From positions 1-13,354 of the forward strand of contig DFYU01000105.1 in assembly GCA_002383415.1 (NCBI GenBank): a DNA stretch of 13,354 nt. The letters are read 5' to 3'. The stretch's first letter is position 1, and the number at the start of each line of letters is the position of its first letter. Below the pieces are notes generated by a model that saw nothing but the letters and a program-made list of their open reading frames with translations, ran no database searches and was not told where the DNA came from. The position numbers and the translations under genes were made by a program. This document shows positions 1-7,900 of this stretch, one piece after another. Origin of the DNA: Geobacter sp. UBA4074. Lineage in GTDB: Bacteria > Desulfobacterota > Desulfuromonadia > Geobacterales > Pseudopelobacteraceae.

Positions 1-374
1 TAGGTGGCGCCGGCCTTGGCAGCCAGCAGCGCCTGCAGCGGGGAGAAGATCAGGGTCACGTTGGTCTTGATCTTGAGCTTGGTCAGCTCCTTGGTGGCCT
101 TGAGCCCTTCGGGCGTCATCGGCAGCTTGATCACGATGTTCTTGTGGATCTTGACCAGCTCTTTGGCCTCCTTGACCATCCCCTTGGCCTCCAGGGAGAT
201 CACCTCGGCCGAGATCGGGCCGTCCACGATGGCGGTGATCTCCTTGATCACATCCTTGAACTTGCGGCCAGACTTGGCGATCAGGGACGGGTTGGTGGTG
301 ACGCCGTCCACCAGGCCCAGCTCATGGGCTTCGCGGATCTCTTTCACATCTGCAGTGTCGATAAAGAACTTCAT
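1..374 (-). CDS. tal: Transaldolase, small TalC/FSA type (3' part outside window)
   Basis: Likely a small class I transaldolase (fructose-6-phosphate aldolase/TalC subfamily), a cytoplasmic enzyme that moves dihydroxyacetone units in the non-oxidative pentose phosphate pathway. The first 124 residues are present; the family is normally about 210-220 aa, so the C-terminal 40% lies beyond the left edge. Visible family motifs are the N-terminal FIDTAD (residues 4-9), TTNPSL (26-31), IKLPMTPEGLKA with the Schiff-base lysine expected at K83, and NVTLIFSPLQALLAAKAGAT (105-124). The ATG at 374-372 is supported by a GGAGG (complement of 382-386) seven bases upstream. It follows the YHS gene after 21 bp and is probably the tail of the same transcript. 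Whether it acts as transaldolase or fructose-6-phosphate aldolase cannot be decided from this fragment. Confidence 0.93.
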   Translation of the reverse strand, partial: MKFFIDTADVKEIREAHELGLVDGVTTNPSLIAKSGRKFKDVIKEITAIVDGPISAEVISLEAKGMVKEAKELVKIHKNIVIKLPMTPEGLKATKELTKLKIKTNVTLIFSPLQALLAAKAGAT

Positions 375-395
375 GGGTAAACCTCCAGGTTTGGA

Positions 396-656
396 TTAGG
401 GTGTATGGTCAAGTTGTTCGCGAAATTTTTCCAGACAGGCCATGGAGCAGAAGTAGTGACGTTTGCCCTCCAGGGTGCCCACCACCGCGTCGTCACGGGA
501 GAGGTAGACCCCGCAGACCGGATCTTGCACGGCATCTTCGCCTTTGATCCGTTGCGGCGGAGCCTCGGCCTTCGGTTTGGGCGCCAGTAACGCCTTGACC
601 ACGCGGTAGCCGATGTAGAACAAAAGTCCCATGAACAGCAGGCGCATTAAACCCAT
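396..656 (-). CDS. Membrane-anchored YHS-like (metal-binding cysteine) small protein
   Basis: An 86-aa protein with one N-terminal membrane segment (about residues 4-25), a short Pro/Ala/Lys-rich linker (26-40) and a C-terminal YHS/TRASH-like domain. The domain shows DPVCG (45-49) and YFCSMACLEKF (68-78), so C48, C70 and C74 form the typical metal-site pattern. YHS domains occur in metal-handling proteins such as copper ATPases and in small stand-alone proteins; the metal and role here are unknown. The lysines and arginines just after the membrane segment suggest a cytoplasmic domain, but orientation is inferred. The ATG lies 3 bp after the folK stop, with a GGAG inside the folK tail, which suggests translational coupling. 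An in-frame ATG at residue 4 is an alternative start. It resembles small membrane-YHS proteins often seen in proteobacterial housekeeping clusters. Confidence 0.8.
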   Translation of the reverse strand: MGLMRLLFMGLLFYIGYRVVKALLAPKPKAEAPPQRIKGEDAVQDPVCGVYLSRDDAVVGTLEGKRHYFCSMACLEKFREQLDHTP

Positions 657-659
657 GAC

Positions 660-1154
660 TTACTCCAGCGGGGCAACCCGCTCCTCCGATTGCAGCCCTG
701 CCAGCAGGCTGCTGATGGTCTTCCCGCTCAACGGCTCCACCAGGTCCGGCGCGATTTCGGCCAACGGCTGCAGCACAAAACGGCGCAGTGCCAGCCGGGG
801 GTGGGGCACGACCAGATCAGGCATGTGCAGAACCTGGTCACCGTACAGCAGCAGATCCAGATCCATGCGGCGTGATACCGGCGTGGTCGAGGCCGTGCGA
901 GCGAATACCTGCTGCTCGATCCGTTGCAGTTCTGCTAACAGAGCGTGTGGCTCCAGTTCGGTCGTCAGTCTGAGCGCCCCGTTCAGAAAGGCGGGGGTGT
1001 CGTCCGGCATACCCACCGGGCTGGTCTCAAAAAAACGGGAAAGGGCCGTGACACGGCAACCGGGCAGACGGCCCAGTTCCGAAACGGCCCGCAACAGGTT
1101 CAGTTCCCGATCCCCCAGGTTGGAGCCAAGGGCGATGTAGGCGTCGGTTTCCAC
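660..1154 (-). CDS. folK: 2-amino-4-hydroxy-6-hydroxymethyldihydropteridine pyrophosphokinase (HPPK)
   Basis: FolK transfers pyrophosphate from ATP to 6-hydroxymethyl-7,8-dihydropterin in folate biosynthesis and acts in the cytoplasm. The 164-aa length matches the family. Motifs seen are YIALGSNLGDR (6-16), FLNGALRLTT (56-65), the Mg-binding RMDLDLLLYGD (96-106, with D98 and D100 as the usual metal ligands) and VPHPRLALRRFVLQPLAEIAPDL (116-138, substrate and ATP loop). The start is a GTG at 1154-1152: an in-frame TAA lies only four codons upstream (1166-1164) and no other start keeps the N-terminal strand. No clear ribosome binding site precedes it, so expression may be modest or depend on read-through from the glycosylase gene 33 bp upstream. 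The YHS gene follows after 3 bp. No other folate gene is in the window. Confidence 0.96.
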   Translation of the reverse strand: METDAYIALGSNLGDRELNLLRAVSELGRLPGCRVTALSRFFETSPVGMPDDTPAFLNGALRLTTELEPHALLAELQRIEQQVFARTASTTPVSRRMDLDLLLYGDQVLHMPDLVVPHPRLALRRFVLQPLAEIAPDLVEPLSGKTISSLLAGLQSEERVAPLE

Positions 1155-1187
1155 AGGGCAGAATTAAACCACACTACGCCAGGGGCG

Positions 1188-1853
1188 TCAACCGCCGGGC
1201 TGTCTGTTTTGTTGGCGCAGCTGGTCGCACTGAATGGCCAGGCAGCAGCCTTCGCACCGGGGGCGGGGCCGGCAGTGCTGTTTGCCGTGCTCCACGATCA
1301 GGGCGTGGAACTCGTTGAACAGGGCCGGGTCCTCCGGCAGCTGCTGCATGCAGAAGGAGCGCAGCGTTTCGTAGGCGATGGTCTCATCCACCAGCCCCAG
1401 GCGACTGAAGATGCGGCGGGTGTAGGCATCCACCACAAAACTGGGCTGGTTGGCGGCGTATAACAGTATCGAGTCGGCGGTCTCCGGACCGATGCCGTTG
1501 ACGGCCAGCAGCCACGGGCGCAGCTGCCGCCAATCCTGCGCAAACAGTTGTTCAAGGTCGCCCTGGCATGCTTCCAGGACACAGCTGCAGAAGGACTGCA
1601 GGCGGCGGGCCTTGACGTTGAAGTAGCCGGCCGGACGGATCAGCGCGGCCAGCTGCTGCGACGGCAGCGCTGCGATGCCGGACAGGGTCAGGCAGTCGGC
1701 GGCCTTCAGGTTGGCAATCGCCTTTTCCACGTTGCCCCAGTTGGTGTTCTGGGTCAGGATCGCGCCGACGCAGACCTCGAAGGGGCTTTCGGCAGGCCAC
1801 CAATCGCGATGGCCGTAGCGTTCCAGCAGCCGATCAAAGATCGTGGTCAGCAT
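1188..1853 (-). CDS. Endonuclease III-family DNA glycosylase, MagIII/HP0602-like
   Basis: A 221-aa HhH-GPD base-excision glycosylase that removes damaged bases from DNA. The helix-hairpin-helix and active site read LLAVNGIGPETADSILLYAANQPSFVVDAYTRRIF (residues 115-149, given here as positions: HhH 118-126, catalytic D142). The position that carries the lyase lysine of E. coli Nth (K120) is glutamate E124. GPETADSI is typical of the MagIII-like subgroup, whose members are monofunctional 3-methyladenine glycosylases. A C-terminal cysteine set C194, C200, C203, C209 (x5, x2, x5) fits a 4Fe-4S cluster with one residue less than Nth in the first loop. It starts 7 bp after the YeeZ-like SDR stop, with a weak ribosome binding site. 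So this is probably a glycosylase without lyase activity; the substrate (alkylated base or other) is not proven. Confidence 0.9.
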   Translation of the reverse strand: MLTTIFDRLLERYGHRDWWPAESPFEVCVGAILTQNTNWGNVEKAIANLKAADCLTLSGIAALPSQQLAALIRPAGYFNVKARRLQSFCSCVLEACQGDLEQLFAQDWRQLRPWLLAVNGIGPETADSILLYAANQPSFVVDAYTRRIFSRLGLVDETIAYETLRSFCMQQLPEDPALFNEFHALIVEHGKQHCRPRPRCEGCCLAIQCDQLRQQNRQPGG

Positions 1854-1860
1854 AGCATGG

Positions 1861-2733
1861 TCATGGGCTGGGCAGGCTGGCGCGCAGGCCGTCCGCCAGG
1901 CTGGGATAGCGCAGCGTGATGTCCAGCTCCGCCAGCATGCGTCGGTTGTCCACCACCCGCGATTCGACGAAGTAGGTAAACAGCAGGGGCGGCATCATCC
2001 GTTGGGCCTCTGCCAGGTCCACCTGGGGCTGGCGGGGTAGCCCCAAGGCATCAGCACAGGCGTTGAAGTAGGCGGTCATGCTGCAGGGCGCGCCGTCGCT
2101 GACGTTGTAGATCCCCTGGCCACGCTGGAGCGTGGCCAGGCAGACCTGCACCAGGTCGTCGACATGGATCCGGTTGGAGGGCTTGGCCAGTTCTTCCCGC
2201 AGCAGCGGCTGGCCCTGGGAGATCTGCATCAACGGCAGGCGGCCCGGTCCGTAGATGCCGGAGACCCGAAGGATCACCAGCGGGATGCCGTGGCGTTCGG
2301 CAAAGGCGCTGAACTGTTGCTCCGCATCCAGCCGCCGTTTACCCATGGCGGCGGTCGGTTGAGCCGGGCTGGTTTCATCGACCAGTGCCCCGCCGGTATC
2401 GCCGTAGACGCTGCTGGCGCTCAGGTAGATGATCCGTTCGGGCTCCTGCTGGTCGCGCTCCAGTGCCTTCAAAAAGGTACGGGTCCGCAGGTCGATGCTG
2501 CCGCCTCCCTGAGGAGGGACGCTGTAGAGCAGGGTCTGTCCGGTCAGCGCCAGGGGGGGGATCTCATCCAGCTGGTCCATGTTGGCCAGAACGATGGTGC
2601 AGCCGGCCTGCGCCAGCGGGCCGGACTTGGCCTCGTCGCGCAGCTGGGTAGTCACCTGCCAGCCCTGCTGCCGGGCTGCCAGGGCCACCCGTTGGCCGGT
2701 GTAGCCGCAGCCGGCGATGAACAGTTGTTTCAT
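1861..2733 (-). CDS. YeeZ-like NAD(P)-binding epimerase/SDR family protein
   Basis: A 290-aa atypical short-chain dehydrogenase/reductase similar to the YeeZ group of NAD-dependent epimerase-like proteins. The nucleotide site is IAGCGYTGQRVA (6-17, Gly-rich loop G8-x-G10-x-x-G13), followed by a Rossmann strand with YLSASSVYGD (103-112) and the downstream RVSGIYGPGRLPL (156-168). The canonical YxxxK pair is not intact: the stretch 126-135 (PTAAMGKRRL) has no tyrosine four residues before a lysine, as in other YeeZ-type members, so a classical SDR dehydrogenase reaction is doubtful. The start chosen is ATG 2733-2731, which overlaps the rlpA stop as ATGA; a longer frame reaching 2823 would only add 30 residues without family character and overlap rlpA. 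The substrate is unknown. Confidence 0.87.
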   Translation of the reverse strand: MKQLFIAGCGYTGQRVALAARQQGWQVTTQLRDEAKSGPLAQAGCTIVLANMDQLDEIPPLALTGQTLLYSVPPQGGGSIDLRTRTFLKALERDQQEPERIIYLSASSVYGDTGGALVDETSPAQPTAAMGKRRLDAEQQFSAFAERHGIPLVILRVSGIYGPGRLPLMQISQGQPLLREELAKPSNRIHVDDLVQVCLATLQRGQGIYNVSDGAPCSMTAYFNACADALGLPRQPQVDLAEAQRMMPPLLFTYFVESRVVDNRRMLAELDITLRYPSLADGLRASLPSP

Positions 2734-3224
2734 GATGCGTTCTCCTGCGTCAGGCGTTGTTGTGTTGTCCGGCCTCCTTCCGTCAGCGGAATGATGCGGA
2801 CCTTGATCAGCCCCTTGCCCCACAGGCCGATCTGCTGGGCAGCCTTGCGGGAGAGGTCGATCAGGTTTTTGGGGGCATGGCGGGGGTGGCAGCGGTCATT
2901 GATCCGCACTACCACATCCTGGCCGGTCCTGGGGTTCAGCACCCGCACCACCGTCCCCAGCGGCAGCGTGGCGTGGGCCGCAGTCAGCTTGTCGGGATGG
3001 TAGCGTTCGCCGGAACTGGTGCGGCGGCCGATGAAGCGCGCGGCATAGTAGGTGGCCACGCCATCTCGGGGGTCCCGTGGGCTGCCCTGACGCACCAGCT
3101 GCTCCAGCTGTTCGTCGATCAGATCCGATTCTGGTGGGGCGGCAAAACTATAACCGCCTGGCAAAAGCAGTGTCAGAGCGGTCAGCAGGCAGACAGTGCG
3201 CTGCAGGCGAGAGGTCGAGCGCAT
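2730..3224 (-). CDS. rlpA: RlpA-like septal lytic/DPBB protein, secreted
   Basis: A 164-aa exported protein with a Sec signal peptide (basic residues 2-9, hydrophobic core 11-22, likely cleavage after SFA near residue 28) and no lipobox cysteine, unlike lipoprotein RlpA of E. coli. The mature part is a single double-psi beta-barrel (about 55-146). It has GVATYYAARFIGRRTSSGE (55-73), LTAAHATLPLGTVVRVLNP (80-98), VVVRINDR (104-111) and LIDLSRKAAQQIGL (121-134). E73, H84 and D110 match the residues considered catalytic in RlpA lytic transglycosylases. There is no SPOR domain, so septal targeting through denuded glycan is not evident. The usual RGPF after IND is replaced by RCHPRHAPK (111-119). 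It lies 1 bp after the upstream SDR and overlaps the next SDR by ATGA. Confidence 0.9.
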   Translation of the reverse strand: MRSTSRLQRTVCLLTALTLLLPGGYSFAAPPESDLIDEQLEQLVRQGSPRDPRDGVATYYAARFIGRRTSSGERYHPDKLTAAHATLPLGTVVRVLNPRTGQDVVVRINDRCHPRHAPKNLIDLSRKAAQQIGLWGKGLIKVRIIPLTEGGRTTQQRLTQENAS

Positions 3225-3225
3225 G

Positions 3226-4110
3226 TCAGCCTTTCAGGTAGGCGCGGATACCGTCCCGCAAGCGGATCGGTTCAAAACGGAAGGTGTCGCGCCAAGCGCC
3301 GTCGCAGATGTTTTCCTCCAGCAGCATCTGCAGCTGGTCGCTGGTGATCGGGAAGGCGCTGAACCCTTGCAGGGCCTTGATCACCGGCTGCATCACAGCC
3401 AGCGGCAGGGCCGGCTTCCAGGGATGCCCTTTGCCCAGGGCTTCGGCAATGGCGTCCAGCAACTCCCGGTAGCTGAGTCGGTCCGCGCCGCACAGCTCAT
3501 AGGTCTGTCCGGCGGTCTCCGGCCGCTCCAAGGCCTCGGCATAGCAGCGGGCCACGTCGTCGCCATGGATCGGTTGCAGCCGGTAGGCGCCGTTCCCCAT
3601 GGTGGGCATCAGCGGCGCCAGCCGCAGCTGGTCGGCCAGCATGTTGACAAAGGCATCCCGGGGCCCGAAGATCAACGATGGCCGGAAGATGGTCCAGGCC
3701 AGGCCGCTGTCCCGTACCAGCTGCTCACCCCGCCATTTGGTACGGTGATAGCCTGAAACCGCTTCGGCACGGGTGCCCAGGGCCGACATCTGCAGGTAGC
3801 GCTGCACACCGCTGCGCTGCGCCGCGGCAACCATACAGGCGGTGGCCTCCACGTGCAGTCGTTCGAAGGTGATCCCTCTAGCCGGAAACTCGCGGATGAT
3901 CCCCACCAGGTTGATCAACGCATCGCAGCCGCTGACCGCTGGCTGGTAGCTCGCGGGATCGGTGACATCGCCCCTGACATAGCTGACGCCGGGCCCCTCA
4001 GCCGCAGGCGCCCCATGGGACAGCAGCACCAGCTGGTGGCCGCGGCGCAGCAGTTCGGCGGTCAGGTGTCCGCCCACAAATCCGGTTGCCCCGGCGATGA
4101 AGATCTTCAT
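3226..4110 (-). CDS. NDUFA9-like atypical SDR (NAD(P)-binding)
   Basis: A 294-aa atypical SDR of the group that includes the complex I accessory subunit NDUFA9 and bacterial NAD(P)H-binding relatives. It shows the N-terminal IAGATGFVGGHL (5-16, G7-x-x-G10-x-x-G13), GDV (47-49), the loop INLVG (66-70), SALG (109-112), YHRTK (Y121 and K125, the active-site pair) and IFRPSLIFGPRD (141-152). Function could be a quinone or isoprenoid-related reductase or a complex I-associated factor; the sequence does not decide. The ATG at 4110-4108 overlaps the Bro gene stop by 4 bp. Its strong GGAGG (complement of 4118-4122) lies inside the Bro coding tail. It is back in high-GC sequence, in sharp contrast with the Bro and restriction genes upstream. 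Confidence 0.88.
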   Translation of the reverse strand: MKIFIAGATGFVGGHLTAELLRRGHQLVLLSHGAPAAEGPGVSYVRGDVTDPASYQPAVSGCDALINLVGIIREFPARGITFERLHVEATACMVAAAQRSGVQRYLQMSALGTRAEAVSGYHRTKWRGEQLVRDSGLAWTIFRPSLIFGPRDAFVNMLADQLRLAPLMPTMGNGAYRLQPIHGDDVARCYAEALERPETAGQTYELCGADRLSYRELLDAIAEALGKGHPWKPALPLAVMQPVIKALQGFSAFPITSDQLQMLLEENICDGAWRDTFRFEPIRLRDGIRAYLKG

Positions 4111-4952
4111 GGTTGTTCCTCCGTATCCTCAGCAATTTCCTTGGGAAGAAAATTCTGCTTGCTGACTATACTTCTGCCCAGTTCCTTCTCTGTTTCCAGG
4201 CGGGCCGTACCAGCCACCCGGCCGCCCCGTTTGGCGACTTTTTTGTTGGCTTCAAAGCTCTCAGGTTGTTCAGTTTGAGAAATTTCCGTGGTTACCTTTT
4301 CACCCAACATGGTGAAGATCAGTTCCAGATCGGTCATGTGATCGCGCAGGTTGTCCTGGGGACGGGTAAGTCGCTTGAACTGCTTATGCTCGGACGGTGT
4401 CATCCCAAAAGTGGCCTTGGCAATCTCGGCAGTCAGAATACTGAACTCCCGCTCGGTTGTGATGCCCCGCTCCTGCCATTCATCGGTCAGGTTCTGACGG
4501 ATGGCAATGCCGCGCAGACGTTTATCGATCCAGTCCTTGGGGTAGCCTTTCTGTTCGTACAGCTCTTTCATTCGCTGCTGGGCCAGCTCCGGGTTCTCGA
4601 TCTCCTGTATCCGTTCATAGCCCACCTGAGCCAGCCAGCGTTTGAACGGCTCTGCCTTGGGGGACGGGATCGACTGGATGATACGGAACATCCCTTCGGT
4701 ATTGGCACAGTCGGTGGCGTATTTTTTCCCATCAGTAGCGGGTAGCTTCAGTTGTCGACAAATTGTCGATAACTCAACGCCTGATAATTTTTCGCGTTTT
4801 TTGATACGATACCAATAGTCTTTCGGATCAGCGCTGTCCGTCAAAACACCTACCACATCCACCACCGAAAACCACCATTCGCCGTTGTGGATGATTTTCC
4901 GAATCTGTTTGCCTTCAAAGACAGCCAACTTGACGAGCTGCTGTGCAGTCAT
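4107..4952 (-). CDS. Bro-N domain (phage antirepressor-like) protein
   Basis: A 281-aa protein with a Bro-N domain (about residues 8-110: VKLAVFEGKQIRKI, NGEWWFSVVDVVGVLTDS, DYWYRIKKRE, MFRIIQSIPSPKAEPFKRWLA). This domain is found in phage antirepressors and in baculovirus BRO DNA-binding proteins. The middle (120-215) is charged and helical; a basic segment (236-247, NKKVAKRGGRVA) precedes a conserved-looking end (ETEKELGRSIVSKQNFLP, 253-270) seen in chromosomal Bro-N/DinD-like proteins. No catalytic domain is recognisable. The gene overlaps the restriction gene stop by ATGA, and its ATG follows a near-perfect AAAAGGAGG with six-base spacing, so it should be translated well and coupled. Base composition is AT-rich (24 of 60 G/C in 4741-4800). 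A role as regulator, inhibitor or partner of the restriction enzyme is inferred from coupling only. Confidence 0.85.
   Translation of the reverse strand: MTAQQLVKLAVFEGKQIRKIIHNGEWWFSVVDVVGVLTDSADPKDYWYRIKKREKLSGVELSTICRQLKLPATDGKKYATDCANTEGMFRIIQSIPSPKAEPFKRWLAQVGYERIQEIENPELAQQRMKELYEQKGYPKDWIDKRLRGIAIRQNLTDEWQERGITTEREFSILTAEIAKATFGMTPSEHKQFKRLTRPQDNLRDHMTDLELIFTMLGEKVTTEISQTEQPESFEANKKVAKRGGRVAGTARLETEKELGRSIVSKQNFLPKEIAEDTEEQP
4118..4122 (-). promoter_or_regulatory. Ribosome binding site of the NDUFA9-like SDR, inside the Bro gene
   Basis: GGAGG on the minus strand lies seven bases before the SDR start and inside the Bro C-terminal codons. The housekeeping SDR therefore takes its translation signal from the end of the atypical gene upstream. 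Confidence 0.8.
4751..4773. repeat. 23-bp near-perfect palindrome inside the Bro-N gene
   Basis: The stretch is an imperfect inverted repeat centred on base 4762, with 10 of 11 base pairs matching. It is also two direct copies (TTGTCGACAA and TTGTCGATAA) exactly 11 bp apart, about one helical turn. It lies in codons for residues 60-68 of Bro. It could be an operator-like site or a coincidence of coding. Confidence 0.5.
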
Positions 4953-7900
4953 GGCGTGCCTCCTTTTGCAGAAGCGCCCTCCACCAGGGCAATTTCATCG
5001 TCCGTCAGGCCGTAGAGGGCATAGACCAGTCGGTCGATCTCGGCCTCAAGCCGGGGGACTTCCGGGCTGTCGGGAGCATCCAAAATTTGCTGCACCCGTT
5101 CAATGATCGGAGCCTGCTGCTCTTCTGCTGCCTCTGGCACAGGAAACTGCTGGATATCGCTGATCATGATCTGCGGGAAGGTGTCTTCAGCCGAAATCTG
5201 GAATCTGCTTTTAAAGTACCAGCCGATAAAGCGGGAATTGAGAATCCCCAACAGGTACAAGTAGGATAGTTGCCGTTCCGGCTTGATTTTTAGAACATAT
5301 AACAAAGTATTACAGTAAGAGGTCTCCGGCACATAACAGGCGATTAAGGTGTCAGCAACAATCTTACGAATCAGGATTTTTTCACCGACAAATTTCTGAG
5401 GATTTCTTGGCTCAGCTAGCCACGGTCCGTAGTGAAGCCAGTTGTCCTTTTGCCAAAACATCCGGTAACGGCCAACATGCTTGCCGTCGTAAAACGGTAA
5501 GAAACTTTCATCTTTTTGGATGTTAGAGGTAAACGGCTTGCTGATACGAATCTCTTCAGTCTGAGGTGGTTTACCTTTGCCAACCTGATACGCTTTAATG
5601 CCATAAAACATTTCTGCCAGTTCAGCTATGCTGGGTAGCGTGGTTGCTAAGCGGTTCAACAGTGCATCAGCAGGGCCGCCAAGCTGGACATTGAAACTGC
5701 CTTGGGCATGCCATGAAGCCGTATCAATAGCCGTAGCGTATTCAGGCTGATCAAGGTCTATCTGGCTGGCTTGTTTGGAAAAGCTCTTAACCCGTACAGA
5801 GGTCTGATGAAACGCCTCAGCTGAAGCAGCTTTTTCGGCAAAAAGCAGGGTGGTGTCAACCGTGGCATCTTCAAAAACGCGGGACGGCAGTAACACCAGT
5901 TCTTGCAGTAATGAATGTTGCAACAGATGGCTTCGTAACGGTGCCGTAAAGCTCAAATTCAAGTAGGTGTCAGGAATGATAAAGCTGAATTGCCCCTGCT
6001 GCTTCAAGAGCGACAACGCCTTTTCTACAAAGAGAACATAGCTTTCTCCCCGTAGCGTGTAGCTCTGGTACCATTGCTTCAACTCTTTTGCCATGGCAAC
6101 GCCATACGGCGGATTACCGATCACCGCGTCAAAGCCGATAAACTCCCCGGCATCGTCCAGCACCTCGGGGAACTCAAAGCGCCATTCAAAGGCGTTGCTG
6201 TACAAAAGCCGCTCTTTTTCCCCAAAGCGGACCCGCAGCGCCTCCACCTCTTTCATCAGCTTTTGCCGGGTCTCAGTCCCCTTTTTGTCAAAGGCAAAGC
6301 CAAGCTGGGCCACTTCATTCTCTTTTTTACGCAGGGCGATCAGGTCTTTATCATTGGGCAGGCCAAAGTTCTCCAGCGAATGCTTCAGGTTCTCAATCTG
6401 TTTGCGCACCTCTGTCTTGTTGCTGGGGGCATGTTTGTAGAAGAAGACCAGTTCGCGGTATTTGTCGGCCAGCTCTTTCTGCTTCTTGCGTCCGGCTGCG
6501 GGGAGCGACGGCATACCGGCCAGGGCAAACCGGCTGACCAGCGAGTTACCACATTTGATGTTGATATCGATATTGGGCAGGGTTTCAAGCTGGTCGCTGT
6601 TGCGGCGGTAGTAGGCGTTTTTCAGCAGCTCGATCCAGAGCCGTAGACGGCAGATAGCTACTGACTTGGGGTTGATATCCACCCCGAACAGGCAGTTTTC
6701 TATGATGGTTTCTTTTTCGTGAAACAGGGTCTCCTGTATCCGCTGTGATTCGACATCCTTGAAGTTGTACTCAAACAGCTGGTCGTCAACCGTGATGATC
6801 AGTTCATCGTTTTCAACGGTAACGTCACAGCGCAGCAGCTTAGCGTCGTGATCAGCCAGTATGCCCAGCTCACTCTTGATGGCAATGATCTCGTTTAAGG
6901 CCGAAACCAGGAAATGGCCGGAGCCCACAGCCGGGTCGCAGATTTTCAGAGAGTTGACCAGAGCATTGGCCTCTTTGATCGACAGACGCTGGCGAATGAT
7001 CTCGTTGTGCAGCTCCACCAGATCGGCACAATTCCAACCATAGGCATCGTTGAATTTGTGCAGCACAGCCCGCCGTAGGGTCTCGCGGCAGATGTACATG
7101 GTGATGAAGCCGGGGGTAAAGAAGGAACCGTCGCGGTAACCGTTGATCTTTTCAAAGATCAGGCCCAGCACCGAGGCGTTGATGATGCTCTTGTTTTGCT
7201 CCTGAATATCGGCGTTGCCTTCGGCGCCAAAATCATAGGCATCCAGAAAATCAAACAGGTACGCCAGGGTGCTCATGCTGCCGCTTAATCGTTTGCCATT
7301 ACTTGCCTTGAGTACGGTTGAGCCGGACAACGGCAACTCCAGGCGGTTTTTCAGTTCGTTAATCCGGATGGTGCTGCGCTCAAGTTCACTCTCTTCAAAC
7401 AGTGAGCTGTTCAGGTAGGGAATGGCGCCAAACTTTTCCAGCACCGATTGGCTGCGCTCATCAACCCGAACCGCCAATACCTCAAAAAACAATTCATTAA
7501 GTTCGTCAAAATCAGTGATCCGGCTGCTATTAAGAAAGGCCTGGCTGCGGTCGCCCTTGTGATAGGTGATCAACTGCCCTTCCAGCAGCTTCAGAAACAG
7601 CAGGCGGTTCAGCCAGGTAATGCAGAGCTCAAGGGCAACGCTAAAATATTGTTCATCTGCGTCTGCTCCGTACTGTTGCAGGTTGGTAAGGCCAGAGAGC
7701 CGCCCGCGGGTTTTAAGAATGTTACAGGTGTTTTCCAGCAGAGAGCCATCGTCACGCTTGCCTTCCGGCTTGCGTTGAATCAGTTTTTTGCCCTTTTCCT
7801 TTATCTCTTCCAGGCCAATGATATGCAGCAGTTCGCTGTAAAATTCTTTGTTCAGCGAGTTGCTGTCGTTGGCAAAGGACTGTTTCAGCAGGTGTGGTGG

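Noticed and set aside
2164..3003. A 279-codon open frame on the plus strand
   Set aside because: It is antisense to the YeeZ-like SDR and rlpA and shows no recognisable domain.
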